Assembly (NCBI GenBank): GCA_001683735.1
Contig: LUGG01000018.1
Coordinates: 651,189-715,188, forward strand
DNA length: 64,000 bases
Source of the DNA: Grifola frondosa
Taxonomy: Eukaryota > Basidiomycota > Agaricomycetes > Polyporales > Grifolaceae
Direction of reading: 5' to 3'
Part shown: positions 1-11,939 of the stretch, piece after piece
Position numbering within the stretch: position 1 is the stretch's first letter
Layout of the letters: each line of letters opens with the position of its first letter
The notes under the pieces: generated by a model
Databases searched by the model: none
Told to the model about the DNA's origin: nothing
The model's input: the letters and a program-made list of their open reading frames with translations, nothing else
Program-made: the position numbers and the translations under genes

Positions 1-19
1 ACATGAATCAGCCGCTTAC

Positions 20-846
20 GTTGGATACAATGAATGTGCTCGCGAATTTCTTCCAGATCTATATAGCGCAGAACGTGAGCGACATTCTATTCGGGGTTTC
101 TATACTATTGACCTTGTAGGTTGTGTTATGGGTTCCATATGCTTGTGATGGGTTAATCATTAGAGCACCGACTACCCAGTTGTCAAAGCCCTCAGGGCCT
201 CCTAGACTTTCGTGGAAGTTCTCTCTGGCTTTCTGCAGCGGCACCCAAGAATCAGGGATATACGCATCGTCTGTGAGACTAGTAAGGGCAGAGAATTGAG
301 CTTCTGGCAGAGCTTGGAACTGCGGCAAGGTATCATTGATAGAATTGGCGGTCAAGTGTTCATGCGTCCGGACATGTAATGCGGGCTGGCCGAGAGCCAG
401 ACGAAGGAGAACACGAGCGTTCACGGTCGCATCAAGATGTGCATGAAGAAGTGCGCCCTTGGGCATCTACGTCTCACTCAGTGCCGATCTGCAGGTAGGC
501 GAGCGATACGCGTACCTTGCTGAGAATCTTGAAGAGTTGTGTACCAAGAATTGTCTCCCGAGCTTATGCAAATATCGTCGACAACGTAAGCCGAGGTAAT
601 AGTTGAGACTAACCCACCCGTCAAAAATTCCATGCCTGGAAATACATGGAGCAGTGCGTTCTCAGCACCGGACGCAGCCTGACTCTCTGGACCCCATACC
701 GAGATGGCTTCAGCAGCTCGAATGTCGCGTACAATTCTATCCGCGCGTTGCTCGGCATCGGACAGCTTCTTCCCATGTATAGCATCCACGCGACGTCCTC
801 TATCTTCACGAATCAGCTGGTGGCGTTTCTGCAGATAGCTTTCCAT
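20..846 (-). CDS. ADGF/CECR1-type adenosine deaminase, 3' part outside window
   Basis: This would convert adenosine to inosine, and is probably secreted in fungi. Readable exons are 846-618, 562-516, 466-113 and 58-20, all with GT..AG introns; the last exon ends in GTAAGC, so the gene continues past the left edge. The ATG at 846 opens a helical N-terminal stretch (MESYLQKRHQLIREDR). The family marks HVFPGMEFLTG and LFKILSK follow, then MPKGALLHAHLDA, whose HxH supplies metal ligands of the deaminase barrel. Exon 4 reads IWKKFASTFIVSN, which also fits the family. The remaining catalytic His/Glu/Asp residues would lie outside the window. A signal peptide is not visible at the chosen start, so an upstream exon could exist. 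It is divergent from the monopolin gene, 253 bp away. Family assignment is from remembered motifs. Confidence 0.88.
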
Positions 847-1099
847 TCTGTCGAGCTGATGGGTGGAAATATTGCGACTCCAAGTTCGAGCTGTATGTGT
901 GTATATATATGCAGAAGGTCCAGTGACTCGAACTCGTCGGCTGCAAGTGTCCAATTGTTCATCGTGATCCCCGAACTGATGAGGACGCGTGGTGATGGTC
1001 AGTTTGCGGGAGGCACGGTCAAAAGATGCGGCACGTGGCTCTGTCGACGTGCAGCGCGTTGTTTGTTCCTCCAAACACCGCTGGTCCGACACGCCCATC
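847..1099. promoter_or_regulatory. Shared intergenic region between divergent genes
   Basis: These 253 bp separate the ATG of the adenosine deaminase gene (846, minus) from the ATG of the monopolin gene (1100, plus), so both promoters and 5' leaders must fit here. A short TA-rich run (TGTGTATATATATGC, 897-911) is the only TATA-like sequence I see. No specific factor site can be supported. Confidence 0.45.
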
Positions 1100-2883
1100 A
1101 TGTCTTCAGACGAAGACGACGAATTCGGTACGTAATTCAGTTATCTCAATCAAATATTGAGAACTTCTGAATATGTATGAAGATCTCCCTTCCAGAGGCC
1201 CGCTATGACCCTACTACTCCGGGTAAGCCGATCAAGAAGGCTCGTCCCAATCGACCAAGTAACAGTCGTCCAGTTGCGGGCCCATCGAAGCCAACCGCAC
1301 CAGGAGGTGCTGCCAAGAGGCGGACCGCGGTTAAACGCGTGGTGCAGAAGGCGGACGTAATGGAGATCGCGGATGACCAGGATGTTGTGCTCGTGTCGTC
1401 TTCAGAGAACGAGCGGAAGCAGAAACGCGATGAACACGAGGATGATGGCGACCCCGTGGAGATCCTAGACCCAACTAAAGTCGCAGGCAAGAAAGTTGCC
1501 TCTAACGGGAAGTCAAGATCGGCGAAGGGACGGACAAAGGCCGTGTCTCCGCCAAAGCCACCTGCGGAAGAGGAACTAATGGACGTGGATCATGATCAAG
1601 TCGTCGAAGTGAGTGGAGATGAATCCGTTGAACAACCTGTAGTCGCAGTGGTCCATACGAAGACAAAAAGCACGAAATCCACTGCAGCATCCGCGCGAAA
1701 TGGGGCGGAAGGAAATCGCACAGTTCTCGAGATAGAACATCTTCGCAAACGCCTGGAGACGTAACTATATGTAAATTATTTGATCGTGGTCGATAATAAG
1801 ATATTGTGCCAACAGGTTACTTCTCAAAAGAACAATCTCGCGCAACAGCTGCAAGAACTACACCAGATTCGGGAGACAGAGCCCGAGCAGGTATTGAGGG
1901 AGCGTTCAGCCGATTTTGATGCAAAGACGGAGAGTGAGCATCACTAATTTGTCGGGCTTTTGTCACCTGCTAAACCACGTTCTAGCGCAGACGTCCCTCA
2001 TAAAGGAACTGACCTCCCAATTGGCGAGAGTGAAAGAATTGTCCGGCTCGGAGAAGTCATACACCCTCCATTTCCTCACACGAGAGGCCGCGGACGAAGA
2101 GAACAAGGCCATGAAGACAGAAGTTGATCGTTTAAAGGAGACAATCAGGCGGAAGGATATGCTCTTGGCCGAGAAAGATAAGCTCATTGCTCAGCAGAAA
2201 GACAGAGGTGCGTCGTTAAAATTATTTTGTCAACCGCCGTCGAAACTCACAGCGCGTGTGACACAGAAAAGGTATTACAGTCTGATTTACAAGCGGAGAT
2301 CGAGCGAGGGAAGTTGCTCTCATCAAGAAACCCACCTCCAGCCGTTACGCGAGTGTTAAAGAACGTCGCGGAGGATCCGCTGCAGCATCGTATCATTCGA
2401 CTCTACGAAGACATGACCAACATGCTTATCACTGGCGTAAAACTCGAGAAAAATGCAATGACGGATATCGAGGAGCCTATCTTCACCTGCATCTACACAT
2501 GCAGCGGCACCGGGGATGCACGTATGTTCCCGTTCTCAATTCTTCAGACAACTCTCATTCTGATATCACCTGTAGCTCCCTTTTCACTCAATTTCACGCT
2601 CCGGCAGGTGTATGATAGACCCGATGACTTAGCCCCAAATATCACGGTCGCCTCGAAGGACCAGCTGGAGGAGAAATTTAGATACACGCCGCTCAACCTG
2701 GACAAGGAACTACCGGAATTCGTGCAGCGATTGTCATTCTTTAAGGACCCTTTTGCATTCTCATATGGCCAAATGACCATATTCCTGAAGACGTTGACTG
2801 ACACCATGGCCGGCGTGCAGGGCAACGGGGAGGAGGAAGACGAAATGGCGGAGGACGAGGCCGTCATGGTGGAAAAGAGGTAA
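1100..2883 (+). CDS. Monopolin complex subunit Csm1/Pcs1-like
   Basis: Csm1/Pcs1 proteins form a coiled-coil V-shaped complex at kinetochores and rDNA that clamps microtubule attachments. Exons I can place: 1100-1127, 1196-1760, about 1816-1933, 1986-2207, 2267-2521 and 2576-2883. The N-terminal third is basic, Ser/Pro-rich and probably disordered. The middle is heptad-rich coiled coil (LRKRLET through KDKLIAQQKD). The C-terminal globular domain carries family features: RLYEDMTNMLITGVK, FTCIYTC, RYTPLNLDKELPEFVQRLSFF and a final FLKTLT segment, ending in an acidic tail. Every junction is in phase except the one around 1760/1816, where the coiled-coil frame needs a 1-nt shift; the exon lengths sum to 1496 nt, which is not a multiple of three. 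Either a non-canonical splice or a sequence error would explain this. About 498 aa, usual for the family. Confidence 0.85.
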
Positions 2884-2983
2884 TAGCTCAGTTGTTTTTC
2901 TCTTGGGTTACAGGTAGTGTATCCATGCAATGTACTCTGTGACGCGCTATAATAGTGTAATTACATCAATGAGTTCGCCGTTG

Positions 2984-5491
2984 TTAAGGTTGGTCTCCGA
3001 GAACCACCCCGGCCTTTGTCCACGTTCTCAATGCACGTTCGTCTCTCGAATGCAGTGCCTTCCTGGTCGCAAGCGAGACGAAACCACCCTCCACATCGGA
3101 CCCGCCCAGGATAGCACCCGCCTTTACAAGAATCTCAACGACACTTTCGTGGCCCTGCCGCGCGGCGTAGTACAACGGCGTGTGGCCAAGCGCATCGCGA
3201 ACGTGCACCAGCGCCCCCGCTTCGAGTAACATGTTCGTGCACCGAATGCTCCCATTCAGCGCCGCGACGTGCAACGGGGAGCGGCCGGACGCCGGGTCAA
3301 GGCAGTTCACGAGGCCGCCACCGACAGCGACGCCGCCCCTCGTCCGATACTCCGGGGACGGGCTGGCGGCGTCTGCGCTCACGCCTGCCTCTGCGTTCAG
3401 GCAGAAGGAGACACCCTCGACGTCGTCGCGCGCTGCGGCGAGGTGCATGAGGAATGGGCACAACGCGCCCTCCGTGGAGGCGGCCTCGGCTACAGTCCAC
3501 GACCATGGCGCAGCAGCCGCGTCCATATTCCCGCTGCGGGGATCGTCCGTGTCTGCGGACACAATGATCTTGGGCACGCGCGGCGGAGGGGCGAAGAGGC
3601 GCACGACATGCGAGAGCAGGCCCTGGATGTGCTCAAGGCTCTGGTCGACGCCCGCGGGCTGGCTGAGGTTCGGCGGGAGCGTGCTCGCGGGACGCGTCAG
3701 CTCGCCGCGCAGTGGGGTGCCGATGAGCGCACGGACCTCTGCGACTGAGAGCTCTGGCTTGGAGAGGAGGTAGCTCAGCTTCGTGAGCGCACACTGGTCG
3801 TTGGCGGGTGAGACTGCAGGAAAGGTAAGATGAGATGCGGGAGGAACTGACCTCAGGAGTCATGTCACCCCCGGAAACGACGCCCGCTGTCAAAAGGTTT
3901 CTTCCTGCCTCATAGGCGTTCGAGACGGAGCCCTTAGCGCACTGCGATATGGCGACGATAACCACACCCTTGTCGCATGCTTGCTTGAGAGCCTCTATTA
4001 GGTCTGGACGTTGTGGAGCATTGCCGGCGCCGAACGTCTCCAGGACAACACCCTGAGTCGGGGGCAGGAGGAAAGCACGGATTGTGGCTGCGGTGATGCC
4101 TGGGAAGAGGCGCAGGGATGCTGCAAGTGGACCGTAAATCACGCGGTGAAATTTTCAAGTTCAACGTGTATTTACCAACGTGAGGGCTCATATCTGCAAC
4201 ACAACGCAGCTACATCAGAGAATAAGACGCTATCAGAAAGGGGGGATTTACGTTTGTGGGACCTAAATCGGCGGAGACTTGTCTGTCTGATCACATCGTT
4301 CCAGTTTACGACGATGTCGATGCCGACTATATAGGCACATCATTAGCATTGTTTGACAATGCTAGCAGGAACGTACCGTTCACAAGAGGAGGAAAATTTG
4401 GGCTGATAAATGCATTGAGATCGTACGATGAGAACTTCGAAACTCTGTTGCCACGGAAGAGGGTATGATTGAAAAATAAACAACACTCTAGTAACTGATC
4501 AGAACTGGAGCGAGCCGAATGTCATTACAAGAAGCATACCTGGTATGATATAATGACCGGCAATCACAAGTGCACCTAGCAGATTATCTATTGCATCGTT
4601 CCGCAGCTGTGACATAGGAATCTGAGCTCCTGTTACAATCTGAATATCATAGGAACAATAATGAATGGTGGATGAATAATGCCCAGTTAGAATCAACGTC
4701 GTACCACCGTCTTTCCGAGATCCTCTAGCATGAAACTGAGGGCGGACGCTGTGTACGACATGGTGTCTGTACCATGAAGAATGACGAACGCGTCAAAGGT
4801 AGAGTAATTGAGCTCTATATCGGTTGCTATGCGAATCCAATCTGTGCTATCGCAAAAACCCTTCAGAAGACGCAGACGACGCCATACCGTTAAGATTACC
4901 TTGTATCTCAATATTACTACTGTCCATCAGCGGATGCCACTGCACTCAGCTGAAACTCAGCAAGACATCAACGAGTAATCAAGGCATTTGGCTCACTTCA
5001 AGGATAGCATAACGAATGCGTTTGCGGTTCTCTCCCGGAGCGCTGCTCCTCGGTGTGATGAGGGAAGGCAGTTGAGCCTCATAGACATCGTCTGATATTT
5101 GAATGCATGGGGGATGTTTGTTCAGCACTTGCTGTGTGATTGGGGCCAGATGAGCGGGAACACCTATGGGCCTTGATGATCGCACAGGCAGGGTGTGCAC
5201 CGGATACAGGCGGGACATTGGACTGGGAGATGTTTCACGACTTCCAGAGGAACTGCTGAGGGGGCTCGCCTTGCCGCTGTGATTGTTCCACAGCCGGTAT
5301 CCCTCGACTGAGGCTGAATGCGAATAAAGCGACTCTTCGAACGGATCATGGAAGCGCTGCTGGCTGTGAAGAGTCTCCATGAGGAAAAAGGGCTCGGGGA
5401 CATAACCTTGCTGGCTGAATATCATATTTATGGTGCCTCCAGTGTTCAGGATCAGGACCCTGGACTCGTCAGACGTCTGTGAAACATCCAT
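2984..5491 (-). CDS. Cytosolic L-asparaginase (type I) with C-terminal ankyrin repeats
   Basis: Hydrolyses L-asparagine to aspartate and ammonia in the cytosol; related eukaryotic proteins also carry ankyrin repeats. Nine exons join in phase: 5491-4997, 4939-4900, 4841-4705, 4639-4540, 4487-4377, 4326-4252, 4193-4176, 4120-3852 and 3793-2984, giving about 684 aa. Catalytic motifs are present: LNTGGTI near residues 16-21 (first nucleophile Thr) and VILHGTDTM near 198-206 (second catalytic Thr-Asp). Further family blocks are VTGAQIPM, LFFNHTLFRGNRVSK, LRLFPGIT and VVLETFGAGNAP. The C-terminal part has ankyrin units (GRSPLHVAALNG and LGHTPLYYAARQG). A Ser/Pro-rich insert of about 100 residues follows the first motif. 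The gene converges on the monopolin gene, with 100 bp between stops. It looks intact. Confidence 0.95.
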
Positions 5492-5798
5492 GGTGATGAG
5501 CTCAATGTACAGATGGATGTAAGGAACGATGGCTGTTAACGCCCAACAATTAAGATGAGGAGGAGATAAGATTAGATTGTATATTATCTAACCGAGATTA
5601 TATGTTCAACAGGCTTGCTTTTTGTCGAGCAAAATTCACTCGCCGCTGCATGCCTCCGTGGCTCATACCCACATCAGCAAAACTGTAAATTTCCTTTTTT
5701 ACTAGTTTATGTTAACTTTTTTGTGCATGCCTTCGCTGTTTTTCCTTATTTAAGAGTAAAAAGTGTGGTAAGGACTACCAAAAGCATATCGAATGTTT

Positions 5799-5876
5799 CC
5801 ACCGGAAACATAATGATATTGTTGTAAACTTAGATTAAATAATTTCCATGTGAAATGTATGGTTACATTGTAATAT
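5799..5876 (+). repeat. Dispersed 78-bp repeat, copy 1
   Basis: Starts ACCGGAAACATAATGATATT and matches 53969-54047 with roughly ten differences (TTGTTGTAAA, TTAGATTAAATAATTTC and TTACATTGTAATAT are shared). These are the two places where I see it. The two copies sit at the outer edges of the big repeat-rich and gene-fragment block. Confidence 0.75.
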
Positions 5877-6343
5877 GGTTTAAACATAATTAAACATAAT
5901 ATGTGATAAGATAAGATAACAAATCATCCAAAGATATTCTTTGACATAGGGGGTTGATATGGAATATATTGGAGCGAGGTTTAGGTGAACGTCGACGTTA
6001 GTCACGCGTGTCGAAGTGATCGTTAACGTGGATAATATGCGTGGAGTAAACGTCGGTCACAAGTCAGATGGTGAGAGATATGCGAGTAAGTAAGTTGAAG
6101 CATAGGATAAGAAAGAATTCGTTGGACATGATAAGCGTCAGTAAATGCGAGTTAGGTTATGGGCTTCGATAGGGTGGGCCAGGGGTGGTCTGATTTATTT
6201 GTTTCAGCAGGCTTTTTAGCTTGACTGGTGAGTTAGGTTTCATGGTTCCATGTGGCTGCCATCCTTTTTGTTGTGTTTTGTTGTACATAGAAAGTGATTT
6301 AATTGGATTCTGTTGTGGCATTTAGTTGCTGTTCTCAGTTGTT

Positions 6344-6412
6344 TTGGTGTTGTTGTTGTTGTAGTTTTTGTGAATTCTTGTTGTTGCTGTTGCTGTTGTT
6401 GCTGTTGTTGGT
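6344..6412. repeat. TTG/CTG trinucleotide microsatellite
   Basis: Runs of TTGTTG and GCTGTTGTT. On the minus strand they translate as poly-glutamine, but no gene context supports a protein. Confidence 0.8.
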
Positions 6413-6540
6413 GGCTACCAGGCATGCCACGGTGACACCACAGTCAGTCGGACTGGGTCTGGTGTGTTTGGAACGGATGACCTTTATTTTTTTCTGTATA
6501 ATCTGCATGATGTTGTAGATGCTTTGAATAATGCCACCCA

Positions 6541-7488
6541 TATGGAGACAGTCTGCGAGGACACCCTGGCACAAGTGTCGGACCTGGTCCTACTCAGAGT
6601 GCAAGAAGATATAAATTGCGGAATACCTCAGCCTTCAAGTTACCAGTCTGCTCATTAATGCTCAAAGTGGTGGTATCCTCGGCAGACTCAATCATGTTTG
6701 TGGGGATGAGAATTGTAAAGCAACTACCAAGTTACCAAACATGTGAAGCGGTATGGGCGCTAAGCTAAGTGTGCTCCCGCGCCACCCGCATCTGACCTGG
6801 TCTTACTCGTCGGCACCGGGGCGTGGCGCAAAGTGTGCGCCGCCACCTCCGGTGGCACCAGGCGATTTCGCTCAGGTGGCATCGCCGACCCCTGCTGGCC
6901 CATGCGTGAGACTCAGTCCTACGATCGAAGCAGCAGTCGCCCAAGACTCAATACCCGGCAATATTACGTGAGATGCCTCTTGTCAAAGTGCTATCGGGCC
7001 CAGTCTCCCTCCGCACAAACAGTGCATTTGACCGGGTGTCAATTAATTTACAACCTCATCGACACCGGCGATGGTGGCCTATGGTGTGGCCACTGCTGCT
7101 TCGATCGTAGGACTGAGTCTCACGCATGGGCCAGCAGGGGTCGGCGATGCCACCTGAGCGAAATCGCCTGGTGCCACCGGAGGTGGCGGCGCACACTTTG
7201 CGCCACGCCCCGGTGCCGACGAGTAAGACCAGGTCAGATGCGGGTGGCGCGGGAGCACACTTAGCTTAGCGCCCATACCGCTTCACATGTTTGGTAACTT
7301 GGTAGTTGCTTTACAATTCTCATCCCCACAAACATGATTGAGTCTGCCGAGGATACCACCACTTTGAGCATTAATGAGCAGACTGGTAACTTGAAGGCTG
7401 AGGTATTCCGCAATTTATATCTTCTTGCACTCTGAGTAGGACCAGGTCCGACACTTGTGCCAGGGTGTCCTCGCAGACTGTCTCCATA
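6541..7488. repeat. 397-bp inverted repeat with 154-bp loop
   Basis: Arm 1 (6541-6937) and arm 2 (7092-7488) are reverse complements with no indel: the outer and inner boundaries give the same coordinate sum (14029). I found no mismatch reading along them. The loop is 6938-7091. Each arm carries the same ORF of about 63 codons starting MGAKLSV (6753 plus, 7276 minus) and rich in Pro/Ala. The first residues fit an N-myristoylation pattern, but coding is unproven. No target duplication flanks the arms. The inner half is clearly more GC- and CpG-rich than the surrounding repeats. A transcript would fold into a nearly perfect 397-bp hairpin. Confidence 0.95.
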
Positions 7489-8042
7489 CTAGCAGTTACC
7501 TGTGCACTGCTACGAGGTGTGGCGAAAACAGTTCTAATTACAAAATTCAATACTGTGTGAATCCAGACAACACTTCCCTAGTTGAAAAAGTGATATTAAA
7601 TTGATGTGTATGATACAACTCATGGATTGAATGGACATCAAATGCTATGGGTGATTACTAAGGAGTTTAAGCTGCAATAAATGAAGGTGGTTGGTTGGTT
7701 GGTTGGTTGGTTAATAGTCACAAAACTGATTAGAAAAACAAATGACACGGAAAAAGGTAGTTTCAGGATGTACTCTGCAAGCTTGAAAGTTCAGTAAAGC
7801 TTGCAGTTGATTTGCATTTCATTGAAACGGGGCTGCCGTCACTCTGATCAATGGCATGAATGGTCTTTAGCTGCTTTCATGCACTCATAGGAGTGCTGTT
7901 GAAACCTGCATAAAGAGTCAGCACTGCCGGCATCAGGAAGATGTAGTTCAAATGACATCAGGTTGCAACTCACCCACACCTTTCAGTCACATGTTTCTGT
8001 TACCAACAGCCAGCCTGTGTCCAGAGAACCCTGTTTTCACAG
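7489..8042. other. Non-coding flank with tetranucleotide repeat
   Basis: No gene seen. Contains six GGTT units at 7689-7712. From about 7965 there is a diverged copy of the 'CAGTCAC...TAACAGCCAGC' module also found at 33428, 56089 and 59161. Confidence 0.55.
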
Positions 8043-8050
8043 CTCAGCCG

Positions 8051-8426
8051 TTGTCATGGCTTAGTCACACCTGTTTCAGCTTTTTAGATATTTTGACATG
8101 AATTTTGCAGATAATGACATGATCTTAATTGAAATTAATAGCTAAGATGTATACGTATTTGAATGTAACACCACCATTTGCATAATTATCTTGAATATGT
8201 TTCAATTTCAGTTACATTGGTAAAAAAGCTGACTAAAAAGTCGAACTTTGCAATCAGCATTTTGGCTATATCTCCATCAATATGAGGTATAACATTTTGA
8301 TATTTGGCAAGAGTATTCGGCTATATATAGGCTATGACATTAATGTAAGATCACTATGATATCTGAAAAACTGCCCACGTTATGAGTCATATATCATTTA
8401 GGCCTGACTTAGCTGCAGCAACACTA
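8051..8426 (+). mobile_element. hAT-like MITE, copy 1
   Basis: Same sequence as five other copies. The left end lacks the terminal TAGTG and starts TTGTCATGGCTTAGTC; the right end is GCAACACTA. It is flanked by a perfect 8-bp direct repeat CTCAGCCG (8043-8050 and 8427-8434). It interrupts the dispersed module that starts near 7965. No coding capacity. Confidence 0.9.
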
Positions 8427-8689
8427 CTCAGCCGGTCCCAGTTGGGATTGGATAAAATTCTGTGACTGCAGAAAAGTCGGAGCAGGAGTTTCAACTGTGA
8501 TAGCAGACAAGCCAGACATTGTTCAGAGTTTTCATCCGAGCATAATATGTGGGGTTAATAGGCCAGCTTGTGGGGAAAAAATTTCTGTTACAAAGGAGTG
8601 GCCTGACTTTGAAGAAGCAGTCTGGCCAGTTGCAGCAGTGGAGTTTGATCTGCACATTGCAGGCAGGGTCCATGGAGCAGAACTCTGAA

Positions 8690-9840
8690 AAACATTCTGT
8701 AATCATATTGTAGTCGGAGGAAAATTCAAATCTATATTTCAGAGTTTTAGCTAATGCTCCAGAGTTTAGCTGCATACTCTGGAGCTTAACTATATAATCA
8801 AACTTACTGTGAAGATATTATTTATATTTTGAATTTTAACTCGGAGTTTGAGCTAATACTCTGAAGTTTAACTGCATAATCCAAAGTTACTCTCAAATAT
8901 CATTTATATTTGAAATTTGAAGTTAACACTTCGGAGCTTAAGCTAATAACCTAGAGTTTAAGCTAATAATCTGGAGTTTAAGCTAGTACAGCGGAGTTAT
9001 AGCTAGTACATCAGAGTTTACATTGCACTCCAGAGTTGAAGTAATGCTCCAAAATCAAACTGTGAACTCTGGAGTTGTAGCTAATTTCAAATTTTACCTG
9101 TGAAGTCCATGGTTAAAGCTAATACACTGGAGTTCCACTCCACACTCCAAAGTTGGGCTAGTACCTTGGAGTTTGAGCTAATACTTTGAAATTTAGCTAT
9201 AAACTTCAGAGTTAATACTAGTTAACCGGAGTTTAACTCCATACTTCAAAGTTGAGCTAATATTTCGGAGTTTTACTGTGAACTCTGAAGTTGGTGCTAG
9301 TACATCGGAGTTTAACTCCGTACTCTGGAGTAAAAGTAGGCACCTCAAAGTATTCCGGAGCTGAAGCTAGTGCTTCAAATTTTAACTGAAAAGTCCGGAG
9401 TTAAAGATAGTTAATCGGAGTTTAACTCCACACTCCAAAGTTGAGCCAATACTCCGAAATTTGACTATGAACTCCAGAGTTGGAGCTAGGTCTTCAAATT
9501 TTAACTGAGAAGTCCAGAGTTAGAGCTAGTTAATCAGAGTTTAACTCCACACCTTAAAGTTGGACTAGTACCCCAGAGTTTGAGCTAATACTCCAAAATT
9601 TAGCTAGAAACTCCAGAGTTGAAGCTCATTAACCAGAGTTTAATTCCGCATTCTGAAGTTGAGCTCATACTTTAAAATTTAACTATGAACTCCAAAGTTG
9701 GAGCTAGCACATCGGAGTTTAACTTTGTTGAGCTAATACTCCAAAGTTTAAGTAAATACTCCGGAGTTCAACTCTATACTTTGAAGTGTAAGTAGACACT
9801 CCAAAGTTTGATTTCATACTCTAAAGTCCGGATATGTTAC
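8690..9840. repeat. Palindromic short-repeat array (CTCCGGAGTT motif)
   Basis: A degenerate array in which variants of ACTCCGGAGTTTAACTCC recur about every 20-30 bp, separated by GAGCTAATA or GCTAGTA. A higher-order period of about 118 bp is visible around 9371-9490 and 9490-9610 (both include TTCAAATTTTAACTGA and TTTAACTCCACAC). Many units contain the self-complementary core TCCGGA. No protein reading is sensible. Confidence 0.85.
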
Positions 9841-9842
9841 GG

Positions 9843-10110
9843 AAGCATACTGCTTTTGATATGTTTTAATTTCAGCCACCATATATTTTATTCCTCATTG
9901 CTTCCTCAATTCTTGACAGATCATCTTCACCTTAGACTCATTTAAAGGTGCTTCTTTAGGAGAACTAAAATATGTACATGATTTGGTATGAAAAATATAC
10001 TATTTGAATATGATTGCCCAAAATGTTCTGCAAACTGGAAGATGAATACTTGACCAATCAAAGTGTTTGAGGGATGCTTTTGATGGTGGAATTTATCCAA
10101 ATAAGGTGCA
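9843..10110 (+). repeat. Dispersed 'TTTCAGCCACCATAT' repeat, copy 1
   Basis: Resembles 56915-57195 along most of its length (shared CATTGCTTCCTCAATTCTT, AATGTTCTGCAAA and GGTGGAATTTATCCAAATAAGG-like blocks), and parts of the foldback arms (27650-27740, 27945-28150). Non-coding. Confidence 0.8.
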
Positions 10111-10124
10111 CTATACTCTGGCAA

Positions 10125-11930
10125 ACTTCAGACAGTGTCATTATATCGCAGCCACTATTGTTATTAGGCGCGTACTGGTCCGCATCTGAAACACGATGTA
10201 TCACACTTCCTCTAGACACCCTGAGAAGACTGCGCATTTACCCACGCATACATCCGCATCTTTCGCATACGGTGCGGTGCATATCTGAACATGGCAGGTC
10301 TAGTGATCAGCCACCATAATTCCTGTGTTACTGTTCCCCTGGGTTGTCATGATTTACTTGTACCACATTTCATTATTGACATTGTGGCTGATCCTTTCCC
10401 TGCTAGTCTACGATACTTCACAGGATATGTTCGCTGTGACATAGTTGTGATAGACTTACCGCATACCTCGCAATCATTTCGCATTTCAGATATGAAGAGT
10501 AGCTTATAAAAGAGTCATGTATAGTACGATACAGATCAGAGACATGTTTCCCCACAAGTACAGAGTTCAAAATTGTCGGCTTCACTTGCGATCGTGACCA
10601 CCCTTCACTAAAAAGCTCTCCTCTCACTATGAAACTGCAACCGTGACACTTGCAACTATACGAATAAACCATCATACACACTGCAACTTTGAGCTTGCGA
10701 TCAAGGAGACCTCTTTAGTTGTGATACGCGTGGAGTGCACGAAGAACCAATATTGCTAAGCATTTCTTTTGCTTTGTTCTGCATTTTTGTTACCTCAGAG
10801 ACGTGTGATTCACGTGCGACTCATGAGCATAGCCAGTTACACAACTCAGTGTAAGGGACCTCTGCGAGAAATCGAGAGCCCATTCGCGCTATATCTCATT
10901 GCTACTGACTTTACGATCTATAGGATACATATTTATTGTTTTATAGATCAGAGTCAGCAAGAGAGTATCAACACGACACAAGTAAGCTATGAACAATCAG
11001 GGTGAAAGGAATACAGAAAGTATGGTGGCTGAACTACTACACCTGCCACGTATAGCCATGCACTGCACTGGCATGCGAAATATGCGAAGGCACACACGAG
11101 TAGACATGCGGACTTCTCAGGGTGTCTGTTGTAAAGGAGAACATGTCATGGCAGTAGTACAGTCCAAGATGTGCCTCAAACAATAGTGAAGACATCGAAT
11201 TGACTTGTGGAGTCGTGTAGCGTAGCTAAATCAGTTATGGAAAGTATCTGGGGCTGGGTAAGAGTCGAAAAAACTGGGATCAAGTTTGACGTGTGTGATC
11301 CGTCAGGTAAACACATGTAGGATGCCGAACAATTGGGTTGCAAGTGTCTTGACACGTCACACGTTGCCATGAGGTGAATTTAAATAGTAGAATAACGTAT
11401 CATGTGAATTTGGAATATACAAAGTAGAGGAACCATTGATAGTTGACATTCGACTGATCACACATCACAATGAAGCTGGAAATTATGGTGCAAGTGACCT
11501 GCGATGGCTGGATCAGGCACGATCCTACTAGAATAGCTCCTGGGCAATTATCAGCTGTTCGAAATGCAAAAATGATTCGATGCACATATCTGAGGCCATC
11601 GTATCAATGTCGGGTCCCCTTCCAACAAACTGTGGAGCATTATCTATGATAGGAGGAGATATCAGAAGACTTTGGTTGAAATACCTTGCATTGCAGAATG
11701 GGAGAAGTATGAACCAGGACAGTACTGTGTGACAATTAGGTAACTGGCGATGTATTATTATTGAATGTAATTGATAGTGTGTGTCATCAGTTATGACACA
11801 CATTCGTGGAGGATAGCTGCAAAATGGCAGTCAGTACACTGCAAAACCTGTGAGTAATCACAAACACACATAATCAAGGAGAACTTCAGGATATACAATA
11901 TTTGTTGTCATAGAGGTAGTAGCATCTAGT
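10125..11930. other. 1.8 kb without recognisable gene
   Basis: Only short overlapping ORFs without family motifs on either strand; no tandem repeat or terminal repeat recognised. Base composition is close to the neighbouring repeats. Confidence 0.5.
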
Positions 11931-11939
11931 GAAAGGAGG

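Larger units (their letters stand above)
5492..6540. other. Intergenic, AT-rich, no gene recognised
   Basis: This is the upstream flank of the asparaginase gene, then low-complexity AT-rich DNA. It holds a short dispersed repeat (5799-5876) and a TTG/CTG-rich microsatellite (6344-6412). I see no convincing coding sequence. Confidence 0.6.

Noticed and set aside
3180..3773. Plus-strand ORFs opposite the asparaginase 3' exon
   Set aside because: They are antisense shadows of the GC-rich ankyrin-coding exon, which has clear protein motifs on the minus strand.
6240..6425. Poly-glutamine protein on the minus strand
   Set aside because: It is only the translation of a TTG/CTG microsatellite; no splice signals, no conserved flank.
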